A stretch of DNA of 40,949 nt from a virus. A program made the translations under genes and the position numbers. The stretch covers positions 1 to 40,949 of IMG/VR virus record IMGVR_UViG_3300025151_000099; one strand, written 5' to 3'. This document shows positions 1-8,060 of this stretch, piece after piece (within the stretch, counting starts at the first letter, position 1; each line of letters opens with the position of its first letter). Under the pieces are notes generated by a model. The model was not told the DNA's origin. It saw only the letters and a list, made by a program, of their open reading frames with translations, and made no database searches.

Positions 1-225
1 GTTACTTCAGAAATACAAAGGTCTAATCAATATCTAGCTCAATTAGTACAATTAACAGCACAAATGGTTACAGGGCAAGGTAGTAATGCAACTCCTGTTC
101 CTGTAATGAATTCAGCCCCATCAACTGATATGCCAGGTTCTATGGAAGGACCTGTATATAGAGACAGTAGAAGTAATTTTTATAATTCACCATATAGTAT
201 GCACACACCTGGAGTCCTCGAATAA
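1..225 (+). CDS. C-terminal end of a virion or tail protein (partial)
   Basis: An open frame enters from the left edge and stops at TAA 223-225, giving the last 74 residues of a protein whose start lies outside the window. The first part (about residues 1-25) is Gln/Leu-rich and likely helical; the rest is Pro/Ser/Met-rich and probably disordered, ending in TPGVLE. It lies directly upstream of a tail-tube-cap-like gene, the place where T4 has the tape-measure gene 29, so it may be the end of a tape-measure protein. That is inferred from position and helical character only. Its stop codon lies inside the late promoter of the next gene. Confidence 0.6.
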   Translation, partial: VTSEIQRSNQYLAQLVQLTAQMVTGQGSNATPVPVMNSAPSTDMPGSMEGPVYRDSRSNFYNSPYSMHTPGVLE

Positions 226-228
226 ATA
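221..228 (+). promoter_or_regulatory. T4-type late promoter AATAAATA, leaderless position
   Basis: AATAAATA is followed by 5 bases (ttatc) and then ATG at 234. In T4 the late octamer spans -13 to -6, so +1 falls on the A of the ATG. The TAA of the octamer is also the stop of the preceding gene. It would drive the 234-4646 tail/hub block. Confidence 0.7.
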
Positions 229-233
229 TTATC

Positions 234-1493
234 ATGGCAAGAAAAGATCCATATGCAGATATAATGAATGGTCCGGAAACCCCGGGCTCTTTTGATATCA
301 TAAAAGAATATGATTGGACTTCTGTACCAAGAAATGCGCCTCTACGCGCTGAAGCTCCTTCTGCGTATGTAACCGCTTATGGAATGCAGCATTCTCAACT
401 TAGGCAGTTTATAGACGGTTATATGAATATCTTTTCTCCTAACAATAGTTCGACCTCATACGGGCAAAGTCAAAATCCTGGGTTAGATTTTTATAAGGGT
501 TTGTATAGTGTTAATAAGACTCCTATAGCTCGTTTCAACTTTCCTTTCTTTAATGATAATATGAGGTCTTTTAGTTCTGAATTTGCAGATACTTTTTCAC
601 CTATAAGTCAAAGAGGAGCTCAAATGCTTTTTGGAAATGAGATACAAGGTGCAGGGCAGATGATGGAAAGTCTTGGAGGTGGTGCAGTAGCTACGGGAAG
701 AGCTCTAGGTAGCTTAAATTTTGGAGGCACATCAGTAGCAGATAAAGTAGGTAAACTCTCTGAAAAAGCTGCTCCTTTTGCTAAACAATTTGGCATTACT
801 TTAAATGGTGGTATGCAAACTATAGGTGCTCCAGGTACCTTTATAGAAACACCTAAGTTTTATCAGTACAGTAATACCGATAACGGGGTGCAAGTAGGTT
901 TTACTTTGTCTAATACACTCGAGGATGATGGGTTTGATAAAAATTATGACTTTATAACTAAATTTATTAGATTGAATAGACCGTTTAGAACAGGTCCTAT
1001 TGGAATGACCTTTCCTGCTATTTACAATATAGTAATACCTGGTGTGAGATATATACAGTGGGCTTCATTAGAAGATTTTAATATTAATTTATTAGGAAAT
1101 AGGAGAAAAATATATAAAGAAGGATCAGGTGAAATAATAGTACCTGAAGCGTATACTTGCGAGTTTACTTTTAAGTCACTTACCCTGGAGCCTTCAAACT
1201 TCGTTGATCCTATTTCTAAGTTTTCAGATGGATTTGAAGGGTATAGCGCTGACAGGAGACTTAACGAAAATTTCGCTGCTCAGATAAAGGAAGACATTAA
1301 GAAGGAGCAAGAGGCTAAACAGCGAGAAAATTATCAACAACGCCAGACGAGACAGACACATAAAGAAAATGTAGAAAAGTATGAAGCAGGGAGGCCGGAT
1401 CGTTTTGATTTTATACAAATAACGCCCGAACAAAGACAGGCTGGGTTAGATGCAGCAGAAAATGAACTTGAAAACTTACCAACCCTAAAATAA
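234..1493 (+). CDS. gp48: Tail tube cap / baseplate protein, gp48/gp54-like
   Basis: Likely baseplate protein at the interface with the tail tube, where T4 gp48 and gp54 cap the hub and start tube polymerisation. The 419 residues have a low-complexity Gly/Ala middle (about 130-190) and a conserved-looking C-terminal half with GPIGMTFPAIYNIVIPGVRY, the N-L-L-G-N-R-R-K stretch and VPEAYTCEFTFKSL, the pattern I associate with gp48-type caps in marine T4-like phages. The last 80 residues are a charged E/K/R/Q-rich tail absent from T4 gp48 (364 aa). It precedes gp53 and a gp27-like hub gene with a TAATG junction, which supports a baseplate role. gp54 is the alternative. The start follows a late promoter at leaderless spacing and no Shine-Dalgarno is visible. 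Confidence 0.62.
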   Translation: MARKDPYADIMNGPETPGSFDIIKEYDWTSVPRNAPLRAEAPSAYVTAYGMQHSQLRQFIDGYMNIFSPNNSSTSYGQSQNPGLDFYKGLYSVNKTPIARFNFPFFNDNMRSFSSEFADTFSPISQRGAQMLFGNEIQGAGQMMESLGGGAVATGRALGSLNFGGTSVADKVGKLSEKAAPFAKQFGITLNGGMQTIGAPGTFIETPKFYQYSNTDNGVQVGFTLSNTLEDDGFDKNYDFITKFIRLNRPFRTGPIGMTFPAIYNIVIPGVRYIQWASLEDFNINLLGNRRKIYKEGSGEIIVPEAYTCEFTFKSLTLEPSNFVDPISKFSDGFEGYSADRRLNENFAAQIKEDIKKEQEAKQRENYQQRQTRQTHKENVEKYEAGRPDRFDFIQITPEQRQAGLDAAENELENLPTLK

Positions 1494-1900
1494 TGAGCTT
1501 AACAGGAAAGACAGGAAAATATCAAGATGAAGTACCTGGGTTACCCGGGTTACCGGTGAATCGTTATGAGCGTATATTTAAAGTATATACAGAAAAAAAT
1601 AATGGTAAAGAGTTTTATTTTTACAATATACTTAACAAGATCGAAATGCCTTCTAACATAGATAGCTCTTTACTAGAAACATATACAGTCAAAGGTAATG
1701 AAGCTTTAACTACTACATCTTACAATATTTACGGTGATATTCATAGTTGGTGGATTATATATTTGTTAAACAAAGAAACGATAGGCAATAGTTTTTTTGC
1801 TAAGGGAGGACAAGAACTTAGTTATATTTTACCAGAAATGAGAGGTGTCCTTTACCAGCAAATGACAGACGCTACTGTCTTTAGCAACAAGCACTTCTAA
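1493..1900 (+). CDS. gp53: Baseplate wedge protein gp53
   Basis: Small baseplate protein of the gp53 family (135 aa; T4 gp53 is 196 aa). In T4, gp53 clamps neighbouring wedges around the hub and has a LysM-like fold. The signature is residues 77-93, YNIYGDIHSWWIIYLLN, the Tyr-x-x-x-Gly-Asp-x-x-x-Trp-Trp-x-Ile core typical of gp53. The N-terminal Y-E-R-I-F segment and the F-Y-F-Y-N-I-L-N segment also fit the family. Its start overlaps the stop of the upstream gene (TAATG) and its own stop overlaps the next start the same way, so it is probably translated by reinitiation in a gp48-gp53-hub operon. The C-terminus is shorter than in T4, so this may be the minimal wedge-clamping domain. Confidence 0.8.
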   Translation: MSLTGKTGKYQDEVPGLPGLPVNRYERIFKVYTEKNNGKEFYFYNILNKIEMPSNIDSSLLETYTVKGNEALTTTSYNIYGDIHSWWIIYLLNKETIGNSFFAKGGQELSYILPEMRGVLYQQMTDATVFSNKHF

Positions 1901-3465
1901 TGGCATCAATGGTTAAAAAACGTGACGAAGAATCCTTTAAGTTTAAAATTAATGGAGCTGAGTTTTGGTGTAACTTTTTAATTAGTAGAAATGAAAATGC
2001 TGAAAACGCCTACTCTAATGAAGACGGGCTCATGCTTACTCAAAGTTCAATAGTAAGCTTAGATATACACGAATCATTATTTGAACCCTTTGTAAGTGGT
2101 AGTATAACAATTAATAACCCCTACGACTATTTTGATGAAAAACATGATGTTTCTGGAGCTGGTGAGGATTATCTACATATAAGATTCTATGATTACACTG
2201 ATCAGGAAAATCCTAATCTAGATTTAATTAAACTTGAATATAGTTTTGTAATAACTGCAGAAAGTAATAGTGTATCGAAAACTGATAGATCGAATAACTT
2301 TAAATCATTTTCTTTAATAGATAAAAATTACTTTAAGTTAAATAAATTAGTACCTTATAACACATCTTTTCCTAGACAAGATAGAGTTAATAGTAAAGGA
2401 GAAAAGATATACGCTAAAAAGTCAATAGGTGATATCATAAAAGATGATATACTTATTCCTGTTTTAGGTGAAGATATAATAGATGATGATAATTGGGATT
2501 CAGGGTTACATATAATAGATAAGGCCGTGGGTACAGATCTTTCATCCTACTTAGAGCGAATACACCCCGGGGTTCATTGGAGATATTCTGATCTTTTAAA
2601 ATATCTGTTAAGATTTAATTATGCTCAAACTCAAAATGGGTTACCTGTACAAACTTTTTTACAGTTTGATAGATCTAAAAATAAATATACTCTTAAACCT
2701 TTAAATGAGTACTTTAAAAATAATGATAGATATGTGCAAGAAGCATTTGCTATAGGTGATTTAACTCCCGTGCCATCTGAATACGAAAGATCACAAACTA
2801 ATACATATTCAAGTAATAAAAATAATCCTTACTCTAACGAGGATATACCTTTCAATTTGTATCAAGGTACTATAAAGAATGCTGATTTAAGCACTCCGTA
2901 TACCTTTTATACAAATGAATTTTTTGTTAATTATGTAGTATCTGATTATAATCCTTTTATAGGTAGCAACTTAATTACTAAGATAACAGTAGAAGATACA
3001 AAAAGATTATGGGAAGAAGATTTCATTAAATCGTTTAAACTTCTAGGAGGTACTCCTAATGCATTTTTAAATTTTACATCTGTTGAAAATAGACCTATAA
3101 AACCTTTTTCGCTACCTAAATTTGAGCATCAAGATTGTGTTAATATAACTAAAGCTCAAATGGTTTCAAATTTAACCTTTTTTAATTTACAATTAACTTT
3201 AGATAATTTAGGCGATACAGGTAGAAAGCCTGGTAGGTTTGTCGATGTAGTAAAATTTATAGAAGAAGAAGATTTGGTAGACAAAAAGCTTTTAGGTAGA
3301 TGGTTTGTAACTAATGTTCATCATAGATTTTTTAAGACTAGTTACCAGACATTAATACAATGTATAAAGCCATACGTAGGCCCAGCTAAAGATGTAAGAG
3401 TTGATGATGCAGGATTAGCACCTAGTATTAATAATCTTTTAACAACTAACCAACAATACGCGTAA
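1900..3465 (+). CDS. gp27: Baseplate hub protein, gp27-like
   Basis: Probable central hub subunit (521 aa; T4 gp27 is 391 aa), which forms the trimeric ring joining tube and spike. Family-like features are the N-terminal pattern SLDIHESLFEPFVSGSITI with D-Y-F following (residues about 50-80), typical of hub proteins in which an early beta-barrel segment reads I-x-E-x-x-x-x-P-x-x-S-G-x-I-x-I, and the C-terminal W-F-V-T-N-V-H-H-x-F motif followed by K-P-Y-V-G (about 465-495). The extra length relative to T4 is mostly in the middle. It lies immediately after gp53 (TAATG overlap) and is followed by another TAATG overlap. No lysozyme-type gp5 domain is fused to it and none is visible elsewhere in the window. 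Confidence 0.65.
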   Translation: MASMVKKRDEESFKFKINGAEFWCNFLISRNENAENAYSNEDGLMLTQSSIVSLDIHESLFEPFVSGSITINNPYDYFDEKHDVSGAGEDYLHIRFYDYTDQENPNLDLIKLEYSFVITAESNSVSKTDRSNNFKSFSLIDKNYFKLNKLVPYNTSFPRQDRVNSKGEKIYAKKSIGDIIKDDILIPVLGEDIIDDDNWDSGLHIIDKAVGTDLSSYLERIHPGVHWRYSDLLKYLLRFNYAQTQNGLPVQTFLQFDRSKNKYTLKPLNEYFKNNDRYVQEAFAIGDLTPVPSEYERSQTNTYSSNKNNPYSNEDIPFNLYQGTIKNADLSTPYTFYTNEFFVNYVVSDYNPFIGSNLITKITVEDTKRLWEEDFIKSFKLLGGTPNAFLNFTSVENRPIKPFSLPKFEHQDCVNITKAQMVSNLTFFNLQLTLDNLGDTGRKPGRFVDVVKFIEEEDLVDKKLLGRWFVTNVHHRFFKTSYQTLIQCIKPYVGPAKDVRVDDAGLAPSINNLLTTNQQYA

Positions 3466-4646
3466 TGTCAGCTTGTGTAGATAAATTAGTAAACGAATTA
3501 GTAGATGATGTAAATGGCTTTTTTAATATAAAAGCTCAAATATTAAGATCTCTTTTTATTAATAAGAAGCAATTTGAAAACTTAATAGTAAGAGACTGTA
3601 ATGGTAATTTGCAAGGTGATTTCATGCATAACTTTTCTGAATCAGAACTTGACTTTATGGAAAACTTTTTACAAGTTTTTGAATTGGGTTTAGATCAACT
3701 AGAAAAATTTATGGGTATGTTAGCTTCAGCAGAAGGTCTACTTAAATTAGATGAATGTACTATTTTATACTATTTGAGACAAATTTTAAATGGGCCTTTT
3801 TCTTGTGCAGCTTATGACCTATCTAGAATAATATCAGGTCAAGATTTAAATCTTTTAGCATCTGTTAACGATGGTATAGGTACTCTAGGTAACACTGTTC
3901 GCTCTAATGCAGCAACTACAGTTTATGGTTTAGAACCTTTTAACGCAGCATTAGATCTTTATAACAAGCTTCCTCCTTTTATGCAAAAAAATATTAGTGA
4001 TGGAACTAGAACATCAACTAATGTATTTAATTACAATTTTGAACAACAAATCTACAATGATAATACTTTACCATATATAGATAAGTTTCCTCAGCTTAGA
4101 GTTAATAATGAGTACTCACAAGGGTTTACTAATTTTGCTACGGGTAGCTTAATGACAAAAGATATACCTTTCTTTAACAAGCTTAAAAGTATCTCTAATG
4201 ATATATTTGGTTCAATAAAAGAGATTTTAGGCCCAGCTGCTAATAAACTTTTTGAATATAGAAAATTTGTTAATGTCTTTTATGTTAAAGGGAGCCAAGC
4301 TTTTGGTGTATTAAATGGAGTTAACAGACTTCTTATATCTTTAGATAGAACAGAGTACGCAGTTAATAATAAAATAATTAAGGAAAAATGTGAAAATGCG
4401 CTTACTAATATTTTAGGATTCCCTATAGAAAATGATAAGACTTACGAACTTCAAATGCAAGTAGGTGATGGTGTATATGATATATACACTTTGAATGGGT
4501 TATTTGGAGGCCCTGCCGGTAGAACAGATAAGAGACCTGAAATTGTAGATCAAGTTACTGAACAACAACTTGAACAATTAGATGTTTCTGTAGTAAAGAA
4601 AGAGTTATGTGAAAGTGAAGACGATTGTAAAGAATTTAATTTTTAA
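3465..4646 (+). CDS. Unrecognised late protein with Cys-X5-Cys C-terminal tail
   Basis: 393 residues of no family I recognise. The N-terminal 130 residues look helical and hold four cysteines (4, 45, 98, 113 approximately); the middle is mixed. The C-terminus reads KKELCESEDDCKEFNF, an acidic Cys-X5-Cys loop followed by a terminal Phe, and closely matches the C-terminus of the 1813-residue protein ending at 34450. It is the last gene of the first rightward block and its start overlaps the hub stop (TAATG), so it is probably a virion or assembly protein. Its stop codon overlaps by four bases the stop of the convergent DUF6899-like gene, the same layout as at the other protein carrying this tail. 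Confidence 0.75.
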   Translation: MSACVDKLVNELVDDVNGFFNIKAQILRSLFINKKQFENLIVRDCNGNLQGDFMHNFSESELDFMENFLQVFELGLDQLEKFMGMLASAEGLLKLDECTILYYLRQILNGPFSCAAYDLSRIISGQDLNLLASVNDGIGTLGNTVRSNAATTVYGLEPFNAALDLYNKLPPFMQKNISDGTRTSTNVFNYNFEQQIYNDNTLPYIDKFPQLRVNNEYSQGFTNFATGSLMTKDIPFFNKLKSISNDIFGSIKEILGPAANKLFEYRKFVNVFYVKGSQAFGVLNGVNRLLISLDRTEYAVNNKIIKEKCENALTNILGFPIENDKTYELQMQVGDGVYDIYTLNGLFGGPAGRTDKRPEIVDQVTEQQLEQLDVSVVKKELCESEDDCKEFNF

Positions 4647-4903
4647 ACATCTCCATTTTCTTCAATTTTTATATCTTCATAAGGACCAACTACTGCTCTA
4701 TAATATTCTTGCTTACAGCATTCCAATGCTCCTATCATTTCATTTAGGTTAGCATAATTCTTACCATAAGCTCTAATAAAGTTATCAATAAAAACAGTTA
4801 TAACATAATTAAGTTCACCAGCATTTTTAGGAACATAATTAAGACCCGCTACATTAAGTTTATCTTCTACTTCTTCTCTTTGGTTTGGTTGTATGTAAGG
4901 CAT
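4643..4903 (-). CDS. DUF6899-like conserved phage protein
   Basis: 86 residues starting MPYIQPNQRE and ending in an acidic ENGDV. The pattern MPYI, then GELNYVIT, then IGALECCKQEYYRA and PYEDIKIEENGD matches what I remember of the DUF6899 family, a small protein of unknown function common in phages. It is the last gene of the leftward dUTPase-gp44 unit and overlaps by 37 bases the small membrane protein gene upstream. The function is unknown; I do not infer one from position. Its stop overlaps that of the convergent gene ending at 4646. Confidence 0.78.
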   Translation of the reverse strand: MPYIQPNQREEVEDKLNVAGLNYVPKNAGELNYVITVFIDNFIRAYGKNYANLNEMIGALECCKQEYYRAVVGPYEDIKIEENGDV

Positions 4904-5022
4904 TTTATTTTAACATTTTTGTTGAGAATTAAATTAACTAAAGCTAATATAAATAATCCAAATAAATATTTTTCTGTTATAATTATATAGAGAGAAAATA
5001 ATATTAAAAAAATTAAAATCAT
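4867..5022 (-). CDS. Small hydrophobic membrane protein (51 aa)
   Basis: A short gene: ATG at 5022-5020, stop TAG at 4869-4867. The start overlaps the gp44 stop as ATGA, the usual sign of coupled translation. The first 33 residues (MILIFLILFSLYIIITEKYL, then FGLFILALVNLIL) are almost entirely hydrophobic with a charged T-E-K break at 16-18, so they could form a two-helix membrane hairpin. The last 18 residues are Lys-rich and polar, suggesting a cytoplasmic tail by the positive-inside rule. It fills the otherwise empty 115 bases between gp44 and the DUF6899-like gene and overlaps the latter by 37 bases. AT-rich DNA can produce hydrophobic frames by chance, which is the main doubt. Confidence 0.55.
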   Translation of the reverse strand: MILIFLILFSLYIIITEKYLFGLFILALVNLILNKNVKIKCLTYNQTKEKK

Positions 5023-5942
5023 AGAGTTTTCTCTAAATTAACTAAGCACGCAAAAGCGTTTATTTCTTTATCTACTACAAAGGCACTCTTATATAAATGA
5101 TCAGCAATAGTAGCTATAAACGTTTTTTTCTTAGTATCATCTAAGTTACTATTATATATAAAATTTAAAAAGTTAGTTAGTAAAGTATCATAGTCACCTT
5201 GAAATCTATCTTCATTTTCAATTAGATATTTTCTAGCTTCTAGAACTTTTAACCCTGTTACTTTTTTATAAACCGTTTCGAGAAGCTCGTTATCGCTATT
5301 AATGTTAGCAATGCACAACTCTGAATCAATAACGTTCTTTTGTAGTTCATTGATCGCTTTCCGTAGATCGGGGAAGTGACGCTTGACGAGTTGTATAAAT
5401 TTAATCTTTTGTTCATCTGATACTTTAACATTTTCTTTCTTTAGTATATGATAGCAGCGCTTTACTCCAAGCTCTACTACCGGTTTAATATCTAAAGCTT
5501 GACAGCGCGATTGCAAGGCAGGAATAATCTTATGCTTGTAATTAGCGGTAAGAATAAATCTGCAATATTTAGCAAAAGTCTCCATAGTATTACGAAGAGC
5601 TGCTTGCGCTTGAGGTGTAAGACCATCAGCCTCATCCAAGATAACTACTTTAACTCCACCATCAAATGACTTAGTTTGAGCAAAATTTGTAATATTATGT
5701 CGAATAGTATCAATACCTGATTCATCAGAAGCGTTAATATAGAGATAATTACAACCTAAGATATCATTTACTATAACTCTTGCTAAGGTAGTTTTACCCG
5801 TACCCGGGCTACCCACAAAGAGTAAGTTAGGTATCTCATCTTTAAACTCTCTTACTACCTTAAGAGTTCTTTCATCTAAAATAATATCATCAAGCTTAGC
5901 AGGACGATATTTTTCAACCCAAATTTTATCAAAATCAATCAT
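5019..5942 (-). CDS. gp44: Sliding clamp loader large subunit (gp44-like AAA+ ATPase)
   Basis: AAA+ ATPase that opens and loads the gp45 clamp on primed DNA. The 307 residues (T4 gp44 is 319) begin with the family's WVEKYRP motif (8-14). Walker A is GSPGTGKT (44-51), Walker B VVILDEAD (99-106), sensor 1 LTAN (131-134), and the SRC motif that contributes the arginine finger is at 145-147. The rest is the expected helical lid and collar. The small subunit gp62, which partners gp44 in T4, is not visible in the window. The gene lies 2 bases downstream of dUTPase and its stop overlaps the next ATG, so the four genes form one leftward unit. It is far from gp45, unlike the 45-44-62 cluster of T4. 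Confidence 0.95.
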   Translation of the reverse strand: MIDFDKIWVEKYRPAKLDDIILDERTLKVVREFKDEIPNLLFVGSPGTGKTTLARVIVNDILGCNYLYINASDESGIDTIRHNITNFAQTKSFDGGVKVVILDEADGLTPQAQAALRNTMETFAKYCRFILTANYKHKIIPALQSRCQALDIKPVVELGVKRCYHILKKENVKVSDEQKIKFIQLVKRHFPDLRKAINELQKNVIDSELCIANINSDNELLETVYKKVTGLKVLEARKYLIENEDRFQGDYDTLLTNFLNFIYNSNLDDTKKKTFIATIADHLYKSAFVVDKEINAFACLVNLEKTL

Positions 5943-5944
5943 AA

Positions 5945-6376
5945 TTATTTACCAGAAGAACCAAAGCCTTTGCCGCCTCGTTCTGTTTCCATTATTTCTC
6001 CTTCACTAACATCAATGCTAAAGTTTCTATAAACTACAAATTGAGCTATTCTATCTCCAGCTTTAACTTCATAATCAACGTCAGTATTATTATACAATTT
6101 AATCCCAGCATCTCCACGGTAACCTTGATCAATAATACCAGGGTGAGGACAAATACCATGCTTAAATCCTAAGCCTGATCGACCTTCGACCTTAACCCAG
6201 AACCCATGATCAATATAAGCGAACATTAATCCTACATCTACAACAGCAGAACCTCTAGCAGGAATAACTTTATCTTCAACGGAAGTCACATCTAAACCTG
6301 TATCATCAGCATGATTTTTAGATGGAATAACAGCATTTTCATTAGTTTTTTTAAATTTTATTGCGACAGTAGCCAT
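5945..6376 (-). CDS. dut: dUTPase (trimeric dUTP diphosphatase)
   Basis: Hydrolyses dUTP to dUMP and pyrophosphate, which keeps uracil out of DNA and feeds dTMP synthesis. With 143 residues it has all five trimeric dUTPase motifs in order: DTGLDV (25-30), GRSGLGFKHG (65-74), GIIDQGYRGDAGIKL (80-94, with catalytic Asp83 and the base-stacking Tyr86), GDRIAQF (107-113) and the C-terminal P-loop-like RGGKGFGSSG (133-142). I chose ATG at 6376 (MATVAIKFK), because the longer frame needs a TTG and adds residues not seen in the family, and because a sigma70-like promoter lies directly upstream of this ATG. It is the first gene of the leftward unit with gp44. Confidence 0.95.
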   Translation of the reverse strand: MATVAIKFKKTNENAVIPSKNHADDTGLDVTSVEDKVIPARGSAVVDVGLMFAYIDHGFWVKVEGRSGLGFKHGICPHPGIIDQGYRGDAGIKLYNNTDVDYEVKAGDRIAQFVVYRNFSIDVSEGEIMETERGGKGFGSSGK

Positions 6377-6381
6377 ACCAT

Positions 6382-6409
6382 ATAATAAGATACTTTGCAA
6401 AATATTCAA
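6382..6409 (-). promoter_or_regulatory. Sigma70-like promoter for dut-gp44 unit
   Basis: Reading leftward: TTGAAT (6409-6404), 16 bases, TATTAT (6387-6382), 5 bases, then ATG at 6376. A start site 6-7 bases after the -10 would fall on or just inside the ATG, so this mRNA may be leaderless. The sequence of both hexamers is reasonable, but AT-rich DNA gives such matches easily. Confidence 0.45.
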
Positions 6410-6415
6410 GAGTAG

Positions 6416-6423
6416 ATTAAATA
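6416..6423 (+). promoter_or_regulatory. Late-type octamer ATTAAATA before terminase-like gene
   Basis: ATTAAATA followed by 7 bases and ATG at 6431. It shares the TAAATA core of the other late promoters but has the loosest spacing of the set, so it is the weakest member. Confidence 0.45.
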
Positions 6424-6430
6424 TATGTAA

Positions 6431-6871
6431 ATGGCCGAAGAATTAGATGAAGCTGTAAACGATATTATAAGCCAACTAAAGCAAAATAATAAAGTTGCAA
6501 GAACTCCAATAGAAGAAAGTGTTCTAGATAAAGAAGACTTAGAAGATTTTCTTATCCAAAATTCAGGTAAGCTTATAAAAAAATCTCTTAGTATAGTAGA
6601 TAACGTTAACGATTATATTTCTTCTGCTCCGGAAAATAGAGATGTAGCAGCATTAGCTGAACTTATTAAAGCTTCCTCATCAGCTATAGAGACTCTAAAC
6701 AAACTTCATGTAGCTAAAGAAAGAAATGAGACACAGCTTGAAGTTAAGAAGATAGACGTACAAAGTAAGGAGCGTATCAATATTGCAGACAATCAAGCTA
6801 AGATTCTTCTTTCAAGAGAAGATATAATGAACGCTCTTTTAGATGACGATAAGGACGTTATTGACGTTTAA
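6431..6871 (+). CDS. gp16: Probable small terminase subunit (gp16-like)
   Basis: 146 residues, mostly helical and highly charged, similar in length to T4 gp16 (164 aa), which recognises DNA and regulates the gp17 packaging motor. The features I rely on are a central helical stretch with AALAELIKASSSAIETLNKL (about 74-93), typical of gp16-like proteins of marine T4-like phages, and a C-terminal ILLSREDIMNALL (128-140) that resembles the S/T-R-E-E-x-x-x-x-L ending of that family. No large terminase is in the window, so context does not confirm the call. It is a single-gene rightward unit between two leftward blocks, with a late-type octamer upstream as expected for packaging genes. Confidence 0.55.
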   Translation: MAEELDEAVNDIISQLKQNNKVARTPIEESVLDKEDLEDFLIQNSGKLIKKSLSIVDNVNDYISSAPENRDVAALAELIKASSSAIETLNKLHVAKERNETQLEVKKIDVQSKERINIADNQAKILLSREDIMNALLDDDKDVIDV

Positions 6872-6880
6872 AAATTTATT

Positions 6881-7411
6881 CTAGGTAACTGCAGCACCTA
6901 ATCCTTTATTATCTTTATAACGAGTTTCATACTGAGCAAGTGGACCATCTCTAGTGCCTTTAACTTCTACGTCTTCTACATTCTTAAGATTGTCAGTTAT
7001 GGTATCTATTAACTCTTGTATAAATTCATCTTCGGTAATCTCTAAATCCATTCCAAGCTTTTTAAGATCGTTAGCAATAGTTTTAGCTGAATTATTAATG
7101 TACGATCTATATTTAGCTTCCTGACTTGATCTAATACCTGCTGCAGTATCTTCTTTTCCGCTTTTAGTCAGCTCTGCTCCTTTTTTAGCTAGACCTCCTT
7201 TTGAAGCATCTACACCTAAGGCTTTTCCTCCAAGCTCAGCAGTTTTACTTAAAACATCACCTGCTACGCCTTTTGCTGCACCTGTTACTCTATCTTTTAC
7301 TCCTTTTACAGCACCAGCAGCTTGGCTCGCTCTAGCTTTAATTCTATCAACAAGTCCTTCATTAACTTTAGTATAAGCTTCTGCAATTAAAATTTGATCG
7401 TTTTTAGTCAT
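6881..7411 (-). CDS. Unrecognised Ala/Gly/Lys-rich protein
   Basis: 176 residues, no family recognised. It opens with MTKNDQILIAEAYTKVNEGL, a short amphipathic N-terminus of a type I have seen on other phage proteins. It continues with an Ala/Gly/Lys/Val repeat-like stretch (about 25-90) with AAGAVKGVKDR and AAKGVAG, probably an amphipathic helix, and ends in an acidic helical domain (about 110-160). Amphipathic Ala/Lys stretches can bind membranes or nucleic acid, but nothing here decides. It follows the 7419-8015 gene by 7 bases, has no promoter of its own that I can see, and ends 9 bases from the convergent terminase-like gene without an obvious hairpin between them. Confidence 0.8.
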   Translation of the reverse strand: MTKNDQILIAEAYTKVNEGLVDRIKARASQAAGAVKGVKDRVTGAAKGVAGDVLSKTAELGGKALGVDASKGGLAKKGAELTKSGKEDTAAGIRSSQEAKYRSYINNSAKTIANDLKKLGMDLEITEDEFIQELIDTITDNLKNVEDVEVKGTRDGPLAQYETRYKDNKGLGAAVT

Positions 7412-7418
7412 TTTATTA

Positions 7419-8015
7419 TTAAACTGAACTTGGACCAGGAGTTAGATCACTTAAGTATTGCTGTGTATATGAAGTAGCAGCAGGTGACGGAGTAACAGCG
7501 TCAGACGGAATATCTGTATTACTATCTGGAAGTGTTCTTTCTGTATCTTCTAAACTGTCATTACCTCTATCAGTCTTATTAGCAATGTTATCATACTTTT
7601 CTACCTCTTCAGGTTTAATATTGACATCGCTTTTTCTTCTTTGAGCATCCGGAATAGGAGGTAGGTTAGGATAAAACTCAACTGACTGACCTAGAGTACT
7701 AGGAATTGAAACGTGATGTGTATATCTTCCGCCGCCAGAATCTAATGCTAAGTCTAGCACTACATCTAAAGTAGTAGTATCAGAATTCGCAGGATATCGA
7801 GCAGATGTAGTATCTTTAATTCCTACTACTCTTACATTAAGACCAGAGTCAATCATCTGCTGAAGTAACTCTTGCGTATTCGATCCAAGAGCTTTAAATT
7901 CGTCTGTGCTCTTAAAATTATCGTTAAATTTAAAACAATCCCCTACTAGGAATCCTCCACGCTCGTATCTTCTCATATAGGATTCGTGTAGATTAATAAA
8001 CTTTTTATCAGCCAT
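7419..8015 (-). CDS. Unrecognised late protein
   Basis: 198 residues from the ATG at 8015 (MADKKFINLHESY). An upstream in-frame start exists at 8039, but a CATAAATA late promoter ends 5 bases before 8015, so the longer form would not be transcribed from it. The N-terminal half is a compact mixed alpha/beta region with a Gly-Gly-Gly turn; the C-terminal third (about 130-198) is Pro/Ser/Asp/Thr-rich and likely disordered. A late promoter suggests a virion or assembly role, though it lies on the strand opposite to most structural genes. I do not recognise the family. Together with the next gene (7 bases away) it forms a two-gene leftward late unit. Confidence 0.8.
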   Translation of the reverse strand: MADKKFINLHESYMRRYERGGFLVGDCFKFNDNFKSTDEFKALGSNTQELLQQMIDSGLNVRVVGIKDTTSARYPANSDTTTLDVVLDLALDSGGGRYTHHVSIPSTLGQSVEFYPNLPPIPDAQRRKSDVNIKPEEVEKYDNIANKTDRGNDSLEDTERTLPDSNTDIPSDAVTPSPAATSYTQQYLSDLTPGPSSV

Positions 8016-8020
8016 ATTAT

Positions 8021-8028
8021 TATTTATG
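8021..8028 (-). promoter_or_regulatory. T4-type late promoter CATAAATA, leaderless position
   Basis: On the minus strand CATAAATA is followed by 5 bases (ataat) and ATG at 8015. The octamer sits inside the longer reading frame and argues for the downstream start. Confidence 0.65.
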
Positions 8029-8060
8029 CAACCCTGCAAAGAATCATACAGTTCGAGTTA

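Noticed and set aside
6376-6409. Upstream TTG start for dUTPase adding 11 residues
   Set aside because: The extra residues are not typical of dUTPase and the region holds a promoter that ends at the ATG at 6376.
6850-6885. Terminator between convergent genes at 6871/6881
   Set aside because: Repeated GACGTT is direct rather than a good stem, and the T run is weak.
8015-8039. Upstream start for the 7419-8015 gene
   Set aside because: A late promoter lies between the two starts at exactly the spacing seen elsewhere.
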